DNA of 64,000 nt from Ignavibacteriota bacterium (lineage in GTDB: Bacteria; Bacteroidota; Ignavibacteria; UBA10030; BY39), in the NCBI GenBank assembly GCA_003327435.1, contig QOQV01000003.1, forward strand, positions 124,001 to 188,000, written 5' to 3'. This document shows, piece by piece, positions 54,347 to 63,084 of this stretch. A model generated the notes under the pieces. It was not told the DNA's origin. It saw only the letters and a list, made by a program, of their open reading frames with translations, and made no database searches. How positions within the stretch are numbered: position 1 is the stretch's first letter; each line of letters starts with the position of its first letter. A program made the position numbers and the translations under genes.

Positions 54347-54952
54347 TCATTTTCCCTTTGATACCCATGGTGAATTTTTAACATAAAATCTCCACTTCTT
54401 CTCTAAACCATCTCGTATTCCAATTCGATTTGATTTACCAATTTCATTTGCTGAAAAAGATTTTCCAGAATCCACAATGAAAATTTCATTACCACACAAG
54501 TCAATTCCATTGTCTTTTTTGGTAATATTTAATGCTTGGCAAACTTTTGCAGGTCCATTCGTAAGATTGAAAATCTTTTTTTCATTTTTTAAATTTCTTA
54601 ACTTAATCATAGTATTCAAACCTTCCATTGGTTCAATAGCCCGAATAAGTACGGCACAACCTTTTCCTTCAGCTTCTGTTACCACATTACAACAGTAATG
54701 CATACCATAAGTAAAATAAACATACAAATACCCACCTAACCAGAACATAACCTCATTTCTTTGAGTTTTCCCGTTATAAGCGTGACTTGCAGGATCATCA
54801 TCCTTATAAGCTTCTGTTTCGACTATCTTACCAACAAGATATTTCCCTTTATATTTTCTAAATAAAATTTTCCCTAATAACTCTTTTGCAACATATAGAG
54901 TATCCTGAAGGTAAAAATCTCTCTCGAGCCTGTTACCTTTTACTAAACTCAC
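54347..54952 (-). CDS. DNA-3-methyladenine glycosylase (AAG/MPG family)
   Basis: A base-excision glycosylase that removes alkylated purines. The frame shows LGKILFRK, IVETEAYKDDDPASHAYNGKT (the catalytic Glu), YVYFTYGMHYCCNVVTE, GCAVLIRAIEP and LTNGPAKVCQALNI. The frame is open upstream to 55096, but that part runs antiphase inside the aldehyde dehydrogenase gene. I prefer the GTG at 54952 (202 codons with the stop, normal for the family), which overlaps the aldehyde dehydrogenase by 20 bases. The exact start is uncertain. Confidence 0.88.
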   Translation of the reverse strand: MSLVKGNRLERDFYLQDTLYVAKELLGKILFRKYKGKYLVGKIVETEAYKDDDPASHAYNGKTQRNEVMFWLGGYLYVYFTYGMHYCCNVVTEAEGKGCAVLIRAIEPMEGLNTMIKLRNLKNEKKIFNLTNGPAKVCQALNITKKDNGIDLCGNEIFIVDSGKSFSANEIGKSNRIGIRDGLEKKWRFYVKNSPWVSKGK

Positions 54953-56537
54953 GAATAATTCTCTCAACTTCTTCTTCTGTGATTCCACTTCCAAGTATTC
55001 GTTGCGATGACTCTGATTTATCTGGTTGTTCCTGAGGTTTTTTCCAGACAGGTATATTTCCAGCACCTTCTCTGAGACGGGCTTCAATTTCTTCAATCCA
55101 GGAACGAGTGGGTTTTTCTTTTTGATCAGGAGTCAATGACTTTTGTGTTTCAATAAATACTGGCGAAGCGTCATCAATCTTATTTACAGGGCGAGTTTCA
55201 AAAACTAATCGTTTTATATTTATCAGATGCTTAGCTGAGACATTTTCGGAAATAATTGAGCCACCAAGTGTACCAGGACCAAGTGTGAGCGATGGTAAAA
55301 GCTCATTTGTACCACCAATTGCACCAAGTGCTGATTGGGTATTTACCAGAATTCTTGATGCTGGTTTTTCCATTGCAAATTTCATTATAATATCCTCATC
55401 CCTTGAATGGATTACCATTGTATGACCAAGTCCACCAAATTCCAACAATTCAATACATCGATGACAGGCATCTCGCCAGTTCATTTCAGTGTAAAATGAG
55501 AGAACAGGAGAAAGCTTTTCGTGCGATAACGGTTCATCAGGACCAACTTTAGCCAACTCAGCAATCAATACTTTGGTATCGGACGGTACTTTAATCCCCG
55601 CCTGTTCTGCAATGAAAACAGCGGATTTTCCAACAACGGCGGGATTCAATTCACCCTTTGGAGTAAACATCAAGCGTGCTAACTTTTGCTTGTCCTCACC
55701 CTCAACGAAATATCCACCAAGTCGTTTGCATTCTGCTACGACCTGCTCTTTTATTGGAGCATCGCAGACAAGAGCAGATTCAGTCGAACAAAGCACACCA
55801 TTATCAAATTGTTTTCCTGAGAGAATATCAGCAACAGCTTTACGAATATTTGCCGTCCTTTCAATAAACGCAGGTACATTGCCCGGTCCAACTCCATATG
55901 CAGGTTTTCCAGAACTATATGCCGCTTTTACCATTGCACTACTTCCAGTTGCAAGTATAACTGCAGTAAGTTTGTGTTTCATTAGTTCGTTTGTACCTTC
56001 AATTGTAGGATTGCTCATACAGTGAATCAATCCTTTGGGCGCACCGGCTGCATCAGCTGCTTCTCTCAGAATCTTTGTTGCTTCGAGCGTACATAAAACC
56101 GATTTGGGATGTGGACTCGCTACTATTGCATTCCTCCCCTTAATCGAGATTAAAGTCTTAAAAATCATAGTAGATGTTGGATTGGTAGATGGAATTAGCG
56201 CAGCCACCACTCCCATTGGCTCACCAATCTCAATAATTTTCTTCTCTTTATCTTGATTGATAACACCTACTGTTTTCAAATCTTTAATTGATTCCCAAAC
56301 CCTCATTGAAGCAAATTGGTTCTTCTTAATTTTATCTTCAATTTTACCAAATCCTGTCTCTTCATGTGCCATTTTTGCAAGTTTTTCGGACGCTTCATAT
56401 GCAGCTTCAGCCATTGCCTTTACAATCTTATCAACTCTTTCCTGATTAAATGCTTTAAATTCCTGTACAGCTTCGTATGCTTGCTGAACAAGCTCGCGCA
56501 CTTCTTCAATTGAAATTAAATCTTTGTAAGATGCCAT
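54933..56537 (-). CDS. CoA-acylating aldehyde dehydrogenase with targeting-like tail
   Basis: A 534-residue aldehyde dehydrogenase of the CoA-acylating (EutE/PduP/AdhE N-terminal) group, which interconverts acyl-CoA and aldehyde with NAD(H). The active site is C250 (FDNGVLCSTESALV). Further family motifs are LIPSTNPTSTMIFK and AYGVGPGNVPAFIE. The catalytic part ends near 455. It is followed by a linker (about 470-518) and a short amphipathic helix (519-534, ITEEEVERIIREFSKR). That layout is typical of encapsulation peptides that target enzymes to bacterial microcompartments. No shell protein is in the window. ackA lies close by and would use acetyl phosphate made from acetyl-CoA. Confidence 0.88.
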   Translation of the reverse strand: MASYKDLISIEEVRELVQQAYEAVQEFKAFNQERVDKIVKAMAEAAYEASEKLAKMAHEETGFGKIEDKIKKNQFASMRVWESIKDLKTVGVINQDKEKKIIEIGEPMGVVAALIPSTNPTSTMIFKTLISIKGRNAIVASPHPKSVLCTLEATKILREAADAAGAPKGLIHCMSNPTIEGTNELMKHKLTAVILATGSSAMVKAAYSSGKPAYGVGPGNVPAFIERTANIRKAVADILSGKQFDNGVLCSTESALVCDAPIKEQVVAECKRLGGYFVEGEDKQKLARLMFTPKGELNPAVVGKSAVFIAEQAGIKVPSDTKVLIAELAKVGPDEPLSHEKLSPVLSFYTEMNWRDACHRCIELLEFGGLGHTMVIHSRDEDIIMKFAMEKPASRILVNTQSALGAIGGTNELLPSLTLGPGTLGGSIISENVSAKHLINIKRLVFETRPVNKIDDASPVFIETQKSLTPDQKEKPTRSWIEEIEARLREGAGNIPVWKKPQEQPDKSESSQRILGSGITEEEVERIIREFSKR

Positions 56538-56633
56538 AAACTTTCCTTTTGAAATTTTATTGTAAATATATTACAAATAACATTTTGAAATTTATTATTT
56601 TATTTTAAAGATCCAAAAAGATTAGATATAGTA

Positions 56634-57074
56634 TCAAATTAAACTTCTACCCCTCCAGAGAAAAAGTCCTGTTACATTATCTTTTTCACGATTTAAATCT
56701 TCTCCGGAATATTCATCAATGATAACTTCGCATGCAAAAACTTTTGTACCGTTCATCAAATGTCCGCCAAACACTTTTCCATCCTTATCACCTAAAATTA
56801 TATGTGCGTGCACAAATGGTTTACCTTCCTTCAAACTAATATTACCTGAGCAATTTAGTATTTCATGTTCTGTAGAAAGGAAGATTTTATTATATTCATT
56901 TAGCTTTTGATCAAAGAAACCGATCACTGCCTCGGTTACAGCACCAATTGCGATTAGTTTTCCAGTTCTAATATCTTCTTCAAGTGCAATTTTTGTTAAT
57001 GCATCATATAGGTCTTCACCTTTTGGAATATTCCCTATATATGTGCGTTTGTAATTATATTTTACTCTAAACAT
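56634..57074 (-). CDS. PPC/DUF296-domain protein
   Basis: A 146-residue PPC (plant and prokaryote conserved, DUF296) protein. The fold is seen in PKGEDLYDALTKIALEEDI, GAVTEAVIGFFDQ, CSGNISLKEGKPFVHAHIILGDKDGKVFGGHL and FACEVIIDEY. The His residues of HAHIIL and GGHL are typical metal-site positions of the prokaryotic members. In plants the domain occurs with AT-hook DNA-binding motifs; here there is none. The bacterial role is not established. It lies between ruvB and the aldehyde dehydrogenase, 8 bases downstream of ruvB. Confidence 0.85.
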   Translation of the reverse strand: MFRVKYNYKRTYIGNIPKGEDLYDALTKIALEEDIRTGKLIAIGAVTEAVIGFFDQKLNEYNKIFLSTEHEILNCSGNISLKEGKPFVHAHIILGDKDGKVFGGHLMNGTKVFACEVIIDEYSGEDLNREKDNVTGLFLWRGRSLI

Positions 57075-57082
57075 AGAAATAT

Positions 57083-58123
57083 TTATAAATTAAATCCTAA
57101 TTGAGGTGACTGTTTGGATTTGTAACCAAAGTGTTCATATGCGAGTTTATTGGCAACTCTTCCGCGCGGAGTTCTTTGAATAAATCCTTCCTGGATTAGG
57201 TAAGGTTCGTAAACTTCTTCAATAGTTCCTGGATCCTCATTGACAGCCGTTGCAAGAGTTGTTAAACCAACAGGTCCACCATTAAATTTTTCTATTATAG
57301 TTAGAATTATTCTCTTATCCATTTCATCCAGACCACGACTATCAACTTCAAGGGCTTGAAGTGAGTATTCAGCAACTTCTTTATTAATTATGCCTTTATG
57401 AATTTTCAGATTTTTATCTGCTTGAGCAAAATCGCGACAGCGTTTAAGAAGCCGATTTGCAATTCGTGGAGTTCCACGCGAACGAGTTGAAAGTATATCG
57501 AGTCCTTCTTCTGTAATTTCAACATTCAAAATCTTCGCTGAACGTACGATAATTTTCTTTAAGACATCAGGACTATAGTAATCAAGTCGGTTTGTAACAC
57601 CAAAGCGTGCTCTGAGAGGCGCAGTTAGTAATCCTGCTCTTGTAGTTGCTCCAACAAGTGTAAATTTTGGAAGTTTTATCTGTACATTCCTTGCATTTGG
57701 ACCAGAGTCAATAACAATGTCGATCACAAAATCTTCAAGAGCTGGATATAAATACTCTTCAATTGTTGGATTGAGGCGATGTATTTCATCAATAAAAAGT
57801 ACATCCCCTTCGTTTAAGCTTGTAAGAATACCGGCAAGATTATAAGGTTTATCGAGAGCTGGACCTGAAGTTATTTTAATATTTGATTCCATCTCGTTTG
57901 CTATAATATGTGCAAGAGTAGTTTTTCCCAAGCCAGGTGGTCCAGTCAATAAAACATGATCAAGTGTTTCTTTGCGCTTTTTTGCAGCAGAGATAAATAC
58001 CTTTAGATTGTTGACAATTTTTTCCTGACCATAGAATTCGTTAAAACTCAATGGTCGTAAGGTTTGATCAAGCTCAACTTCACCTTCAAATTTTTCAGGA
58101 GATGTAATATCTGATTTACGCAT
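57083..58123 (-). CDS. ruvB: Holliday junction ATP-dependent helicase RuvB
   Basis: RuvB is the hexameric motor of Holliday junction branch migration together with RuvA. The 346-residue protein has [19 protein letters not shown], Walker [11 protein letters not shown] (61-70), Walker [13 protein letters not shown], sensor [21 protein letters not shown] (begins about residue 155) and the arginine finger region [13 protein letters not shown]. The C-terminal winged helix ends [19 protein letters not shown]. All ATPase motifs are intact. ruvA and ruvC are not in the window. Confidence 0.96.
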   Translation of the reverse strand: MRKSDITSPEKFEGEVELDQTLRPLSFNEFYGQEKIVNNLKVFISAAKKRKETLDHVLLTGPPGLGKTTLAHIIANEMESNIKITSGPALDKPYNLAGILTSLNEGDVLFIDEIHRLNPTIEEYLYPALEDFVIDIVIDSGPNARNVQIKLPKFTLVGATTRAGLLTAPLRARFGVTNRLDYYSPDVLKKIIVRSAKILNVEITEEGLDILSTRSRGTPRIANRLLKRCRDFAQADKNLKIHKGIINKEVAEYSLQALEVDSRGLDEMDKRIILTIIEKFNGGPVGLTTLATAVNEDPGTIEEVYEPYLIQEGFIQRTPRGRVANKLAYEHFGYKSKQSPQLGFNL

Positions 58124-58162
58124 TGATTAAAATTTAATTATAATATATCTCATTTACAAAAA

Positions 58163-59437
58163 TCAATATCTGATGTATATCATACCACCTGAAGACCCAA
58201 ACCGTGGATTTACTATACTCTGATAAATTGAACCAAATGTATAACTTAAACCAACATATCCATTATAGCTATAATTAGTTGCAAGTTGCTTTCTACGAAG
58301 CAACACTTCTTCTGGTGTTGCACCTGCCTTAGGAATTCCAAGCTGGTCATTAATTCTTGAATAGCTTGCGAATAAATTTAATGATAAACCTTCAAAAATG
58401 CGCAAATTCAAATTTGAATAAAGTGTTATCCTCTTTTTATTAAAATCATGTAAATATGCTGAACCGGAAATCGTTGTTGAAACCGAGCCCCAGGGCTGTT
58501 GAATATCCAGAGTTAAAGAAACTGAGTTGCGTACTAAATTTTCTGCAGTTTTATCAAATAATGTTTCCTCCCGATATTTAATGTTTTTATAAGTAACTTT
58601 ATACATCAACCTCAATTGCTTGCGGGTAAATTCCTTATATGGGAAAAAATTATATTCAAATGCTGGACTAATTGAAAAGGAGATTCTGTCGTTTTCAAAA
58701 GTCGAGGAAGAAACCTCGAAAAACCCACCACCAGAATATTTCTCGCCCAAACTTTTTACAATCATGCTATTAAATTCATATCCCCTTAATACATTTAAAT
58801 ATTTTAATATATCATAGTCGTATTCACTTTCATTATAGCTCATTGATATTGAGTTTTGGATTTTCCATTCTTCAGTAATTCTGGTTATGCTGAAACCGCT
58901 CATCAAATAATAATACTTATAAGATTTTTCTCCACTAAAATTTGAGTTAGCATAAATTGAAAATACCCAGTTATTCCATTTATCTACAACTGGTTTTACT
59001 TCCACTGGGCTTTTATAGTGAATTTGTAAATTCTCTTTTACCGATGTTTTACTGGCATATTTTACAAGTCCAAGTTTCATCGACTGAGCTAATTTTTCTC
59101 GTATGATGTCTGGTGAATCTGTTGGTTTCGATATAAATACTAAAGTATCATTGATATTCTTAAACCTTTTGTTCCCATAGAATGTTAGCGTGTATTCTTC
59201 GCCACCAGCAGAAGTTGGTACGGTAGTTACTAATATTTGAACATCAGCCAGATTAGGATCCCTTACATAATTTACAAATGTAATTTCAGTTTTAATGAAA
59301 TCTTCATCGCATAAAAAGCAATCGAGATAAACATTTGGTATGTCCTGATCTTGTGTAATAACCGTATCGGTTGTAATATTAGCGAAATACTTCTCCTGAA
59401 TAAATATTAAAGCAATAATAAACAACCATTGTTTCAT
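58163..59437 (-). CDS. exported outer-membrane barrel protein, unknown function
   Basis: A 424-residue exported protein from the ATG at 59437, which has AGGGAAG in front; the frame is open to 59488 but that would overlap the NFACT gene. Signal peptide is LFIIALIFIQEKYFA. The mature N-terminus has a distinct opening, LDCFLCDEDFIKTEITFVNYVRDPNLADVQILVT, and GGEEYTLTFYG. I have seen this conserved pattern in barrel proteins of several phyla without a function. The rest is alternating strands ending IYIRY. It might be an assembly or transport barrel. Confidence 0.65.
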   Translation of the reverse strand: MKQWLFIIALIFIQEKYFANITTDTVITQDQDIPNVYLDCFLCDEDFIKTEITFVNYVRDPNLADVQILVTTVPTSAGGEEYTLTFYGNKRFKNINDTLVFISKPTDSPDIIREKLAQSMKLGLVKYASKTSVKENLQIHYKSPVEVKPVVDKWNNWVFSIYANSNFSGEKSYKYYYLMSGFSITRITEEWKIQNSISMSYNESEYDYDILKYLNVLRGYEFNSMIVKSLGEKYSGGGFFEVSSSTFENDRISFSISPAFEYNFFPYKEFTRKQLRLMYKVTYKNIKYREETLFDKTAENLVRNSVSLTLDIQQPWGSVSTTISGSAYLHDFNKKRITLYSNLNLRIFEGLSLNLFASYSRINDQLGIPKAGATPEEVLLRRKQLATNYSYNGYVGLSYTFGSIYQSIVNPRFGSSGGMIYIRY

Positions 59438-59459
59438 AATCAGCTTCCCTAATTTTTTA

Positions 59460-61142
59460 TTAATTGTTAACAGGAATTTCCGGATCAACGAATATTACTT
59501 TTTCTCTATCGAGTACTACGGTGCCTGGTTGGCTTCCTTTTGGTTTTCTTATATACTTTCTTTCGCAATAGGAAACAGGTACATTTGAAGCATTTCGCAT
59601 TTTTGAAAAGTATGCGGCAATACCTGCAGCTTGCATTATTATTTCTTTTGGAGGTTTAATTTTCGTATTAGTTATTTTAAGAACGACATGTGAACCACCC
59701 ACACCCCGAGCATGAAACCACAAATCATTTGGTTTTGCATATTTCATTGTCAACAAATCATTTTTCTCAGCACTTTTTCCAACCCAAACTTCAAAACCAC
59801 CTTTAAGTGTAAAAACTCTAAACGGCAAGGATTCTGATTTTTCTTTATCTGCAATTAAACCTAAACGCTTTAGTTCTTTTTCGTTCTCCTCTTTGAACTC
59901 ATTTAGATGTTCTCGAGTCTGGCAACCATCAAGATGAAGCAAGAATCTTTCAAGTAACGAGATATCTTTTTCTATTGCTTCAAGTCGAACCTGTGCATTA
60001 GTTGCTGCAGCACGAGCTTTCCTTGCTTTTGCAAAATAATGTTCAGCATTCTGAACCGGACTCAACTTTGGATCAAGAGTTATATGGATTAGTTTATTGT
60101 TATTAAAAATATCTTCAATATCAATTTCTTTAGTGCCTTTAGTTAAATGCTGTAAATTTGCCATTATTATTTTTGCTATCTTTTCATACTCATCTGCTCT
60201 CTTTGCATTAAGGATCTCTACTTCAATTGCTTTTTTAGTTCTTATTATTTTATCTAATTCGTTTTTGATTCGAATTATCAGATCTTTCTTCTCTTTATCA
60301 ATATCATGAATTCTAAAAGATTTTATTATAAATGTCTTAATTGCCTCGTTCACACTTTCGTAAGTTTCAGAACTTGAACCCGACAGATGCCGAAGCTTAA
60401 TAATTGAAAATACTCTGGGCAAATCCCCACTATAATAAATAGTTGGTGATGGTTTACTGGCTTCAGTAAAAATATTTATCAGTTCCTGAAAAATTCTCCT
60501 ACAATCCTCATTCGTTAGTTTATCAAGATGTAGCTTATCTTCAACTCCAGAGCGGTGAAGTACCTCTCTTGTAATTGTAGAACCTAAAAAAGGATATGTG
60601 GATTTAAGAGCACTATAAGTAGTTTTTTCAAAATCTTTAAGGAAGATATTTTTAAAAGTATTAAAATCAGCTATTAAATTTTCATAACTGAAGTCAGATT
60701 CATCAAAGACAATCTTATATTGCTTATTTATGAACTCTTTCGAGTTTTTAAAGGCATTGATAATAATTTTATCTTGGTTTAATAGAAATACATTACTGGA
60801 AGCTGTTCCAAAAAGATGAAACAGCAATTGCAATCCACTTGATAGATTTATTTTAACAATTCTTTCAAACAGATGTGAGGTTATACTTGAAATTTGATCA
60901 TTTTTTATTTCAGTGAAGAGTGAGATTGAATTTCTCTTTGCTCTTGGTACCTGTTCTCTTACAAAAAGATAATTCATCTGTGGATCTATCGATGCACTAA
61001 GAGTATTTGTTTGCAAATCCTTTTTAATGTTAATAAGTAGCTCACCCTTTTGCTGTGTAAAAACATCCTGAATTATACCATTTTTTAATATATTGTTGAG
61101 CTCATCGGCTAATATTTGTAAAGTTATAAAGTGATTGATCAT
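59460..61142 (-). CDS. NFACT-domain protein (RqcH-like ribosome quality control)
   Basis: A 560-residue NFACT protein. RqcH-type proteins bind stalled 50S subunits and add C-terminal alanine tails to the nascent chain; the older name is fibronectin-binding protein. The NFACT-N domain covers the first 250 residues. A coiled-coil (about 280-420) follows with KDLIIRIKNELDKIIRTKKAIEVEIL. The NFACT-R domain begins near 440 with GFEVWVGKSAEKND and the DLWFHARGVGGSHVVLK core, and ends in VSYCERKYIRKPKG and the PGTVVLDREKVIFVD stretch. The DLWFHAR motif is intact, supporting RNA binding. Confidence 0.9.
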   Translation of the reverse strand: MINHFITLQILADELNNILKNGIIQDVFTQQKGELLINIKKDLQTNTLSASIDPQMNYLFVREQVPRAKRNSISLFTEIKNDQISSITSHLFERIVKINLSSGLQLLFHLFGTASSNVFLLNQDKIIINAFKNSKEFINKQYKIVFDESDFSYENLIADFNTFKNIFLKDFEKTTYSALKSTYPFLGSTITREVLHRSGVEDKLHLDKLTNEDCRRIFQELINIFTEASKPSPTIYYSGDLPRVFSIIKLRHLSGSSSETYESVNEAIKTFIIKSFRIHDIDKEKKDLIIRIKNELDKIIRTKKAIEVEILNAKRADEYEKIAKIIMANLQHLTKGTKEIDIEDIFNNNKLIHITLDPKLSPVQNAEHYFAKARKARAAATNAQVRLEAIEKDISLLERFLLHLDGCQTREHLNEFKEENEKELKRLGLIADKEKSESLPFRVFTLKGGFEVWVGKSAEKNDLLTMKYAKPNDLWFHARGVGGSHVVLKITNTKIKPPKEIIMQAAGIAAYFSKMRNASNVPVSYCERKYIRKPKGSQPGTVVLDREKVIFVDPEIPVNN

Positions 61143-61310
61143 AAAAATTTTAATTTTACCCAGTGAAATATATGAAAATTTTAGCTTATCTCAAACTTAT
61201 TTGATAGAAGCAAAATTTTTTCGTAACTTATATTGTGTTTTTATATTTTCCTTTGATTTTTAATAAAAATAGCGACTTTTGACTCATATTATTTTAACAA
61301 AAGGTAGATC

Positions 61311-62192
61311 ATGATTAAAAGTATGACGGGCTATGGGCATGGGGAAGCTGTTGCTAAAGGTAAAAAAGCTTCTGCAGAGATTCGAAGCGTAAACAGCAGA
61401 TTTTTAGAACTAACAATCAGACTTCCCAAAGAATTAGCCCACCGCGAAGGTGATGTTAAAGAAATTGTTCAACAAAAACTCGACCGCGGTAAAATAAATT
61501 TGACTGTTAACCTTGACTCTGAAATTGAACATCGCTCTGCTTTAGTTATTAACAAAGATGCCGTCAAGCATTATTACAAACTTCTAAACGACTTAAAAAA
61601 ATCTGTAAATTTGAAGGAAGAAATAACTATAGATCACCTTCTGAAATTTTCTGAGATTATTCAACCTGAAGAAAAGCAAATTGAAGAAGAATTTGACTGG
61701 AATTTGTGCGAAAAGGCAATAATTAAAGCCCTTGATAACTTAATCAAAATGCGAGAAAACGAAGGTAACGAACTTGCTAAAGATCTGATAAAAAGAATCA
61801 ACAACATTGAAAAGAATATTTTAAAAATAGAAAAAATCTCCAGGAAAAGAATTCCGATAGAAAGAAATAATCTTCGAGCTAAAGTTAAAAAGCTACTCGA
61901 GGACAAAGATAAAATTGACGAGCAGCGGTTAGAATTGGAAATAATTTTCCTTGCTGAAAAACTCGATATAACAGAAGAATGCGTTAGAATTAAAAGCCAC
62001 AAAAAATATTTTATTGATACGATGAAATCAACTGAACCTTCTGGTAGAAAACTTAACTTTCTGGTACAGGAAATTCATCGTGAAGTGAATACTATTGGCG
62101 CCAAATCAAATGATGCGAGCATCTCACAGCTGACAATTGAAATAAAGGAAGAATTAGAAAAAATTCGTGAACAACTCCAGAACATTGAATAA
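61311..62192 (+). CDS. yicC: YicC-family endoribonuclease
   Basis: A 293-residue protein of the YicC family, reported as an endoribonuclease in E. coli. It opens MIKSMTGYGHGEA and continues with SVNSRFLELTIRLP. The C-terminal DUF1732 part ends with GRKLNFLVQEIHREVNTIGAKSNDASISQLTIEIKEELEKIREQLQNIE. The coding region runs from the ATG at 61311, preceded by AAAGGTAG. It heads the yicC-gmk-rpoZ-coaBC block, an order conserved in many bacteria. Confidence 0.93.
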   Translation: MIKSMTGYGHGEAVAKGKKASAEIRSVNSRFLELTIRLPKELAHREGDVKEIVQQKLDRGKINLTVNLDSEIEHRSALVINKDAVKHYYKLLNDLKKSVNLKEEITIDHLLKFSEIIQPEEKQIEEEFDWNLCEKAIIKALDNLIKMRENEGNELAKDLIKRINNIEKNILKIEKISRKRIPIERNNLRAKVKKLLEDKDKIDEQRLELEIIFLAEKLDITEECVRIKSHKKYFIDTMKSTEPSGRKLNFLVQEIHREVNTIGAKSNDASISQLTIEIKEELEKIREQLQNIE

Positions 62193-62748
62193 TATAAAAC
62201 TTTTAGTAATTTCTGCCCCAAGTGGTTGCGGTAAAACTACTATCGTACAGGAAATTTTAAAACGACATCCAGAGTTCTACTTCTCAATCTCTGCGACCAC
62301 AAGAAAAAAACGCGAATATGAAATTGATGGTAAAGATTATTATTTTATAAGCAAAAGTGAGTTTGAAAAAATGATTCAGCAGAACGAGCTAATAGAGTGG
62401 CAGAAAATATATGATGATTATTACGGAACACCTGTATCAGAGATAAAAAAAGCTGAAAAAAATGGTAAGTCGATAGTATTCGACATTGATGTTTTAGGCG
62501 CATTAAATATAAAAAAGAAATTTCCAAATGATACAGTAACAATATTCATTGATGTACCAAGTTTAGAAGTTCTTGTTGAAAGATTAAAAAATAGAAAGAC
62601 CGAAAATGAAGAAACTCTTCGCAAGCGACTCGAAAGAGTTGAAATGGAAATGAAACAAAAAGAATTTTTTGATTACATCGTTATAAATGACGATTTATCT
62701 AAAGCTGTAAACGAAGTAGAAAATATAATTAACAAACAAATAAACTAA
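62167..62748 (+). CDS. gmk: guanylate kinase
   Basis: Gmk phosphorylates GMP to GDP. The 193-residue frame has the P-loop SAPSGCGKTT and the GMP-binding segments SATTRKKREYEIDGKDYYF, and FIDVPSLEVLVERLKNRKTENEETLRKRLERVEMEM with the conserved Arg pair. The first codon of the frame is GTG at 62167; a TTG at 62185 gives a start six residues later and avoids most of the overlap with yicC. No strong ribosome-binding site decides between them. Confidence 0.95.
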   Translation: MNNSRTLNNIKLLVISAPSGCGKTTIVQEILKRHPEFYFSISATTRKKREYEIDGKDYYFISKSEFEKMIQQNELIEWQKIYDDYYGTPVSEIKKAEKNGKSIVFDIDVLGALNIKKKFPNDTVTIFIDVPSLEVLVERLKNRKTENEETLRKRLERVEMEMKQKEFFDYIVINDDLSKAVNEVENIINKQIN

Positions 62749-62760
62749 AAGAGGAAAAAT

Positions 62761-63081
62761 ATGGCAGTAAAACCAATTGATCTAAAAAGATTAGAAGAAA
62801 AAGTTGAGAATATTTACGAAGCTGTAATAGTATTATCTAAAAGAGCTCAACAGATCAATGAAGAAATTAAAATCGAATTTAATCAACAAATAGAAATGAT
62901 TAAATCAAAGCTTTCAAGTATATATGCTGATGATCCAGATACAATGGAAACTTACATTAATCCCGATCAGGTAAACATAGCCAAAGAATTTGAGAAGCGG
63001 CCAAAACCCACACAAATTGCAATCGACGAATTGCTCAACGACAAGATAGAATACAGATACAAAGATACAGACAGCGAGTAA
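62761..63081 (+). CDS. rpoZ: RNA polymerase omega subunit
   Basis: A 106-residue RpoZ of the Bacteroidota/Chlorobi type: the segment NIYEAVIVLSKRAQQINEEIK is the conserved omega core, which contacts the beta-prime subunit and helps polymerase assembly. The C-terminal half is more variable, as usual. A strong ribosome-binding site (AAGAGGAAAAAT) precedes the ATG. Position between gmk and coaBC agrees with the call. Confidence 0.88.
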   Translation: MAVKPIDLKRLEEKVENIYEAVIVLSKRAQQINEEIKIEFNQQIEMIKSKLSSIYADDPDTMETYINPDQVNIAKEFEKRPKPTQIAIDELLNDKIEYRYKDTDSE

Positions 63082-63084
63082 AAA

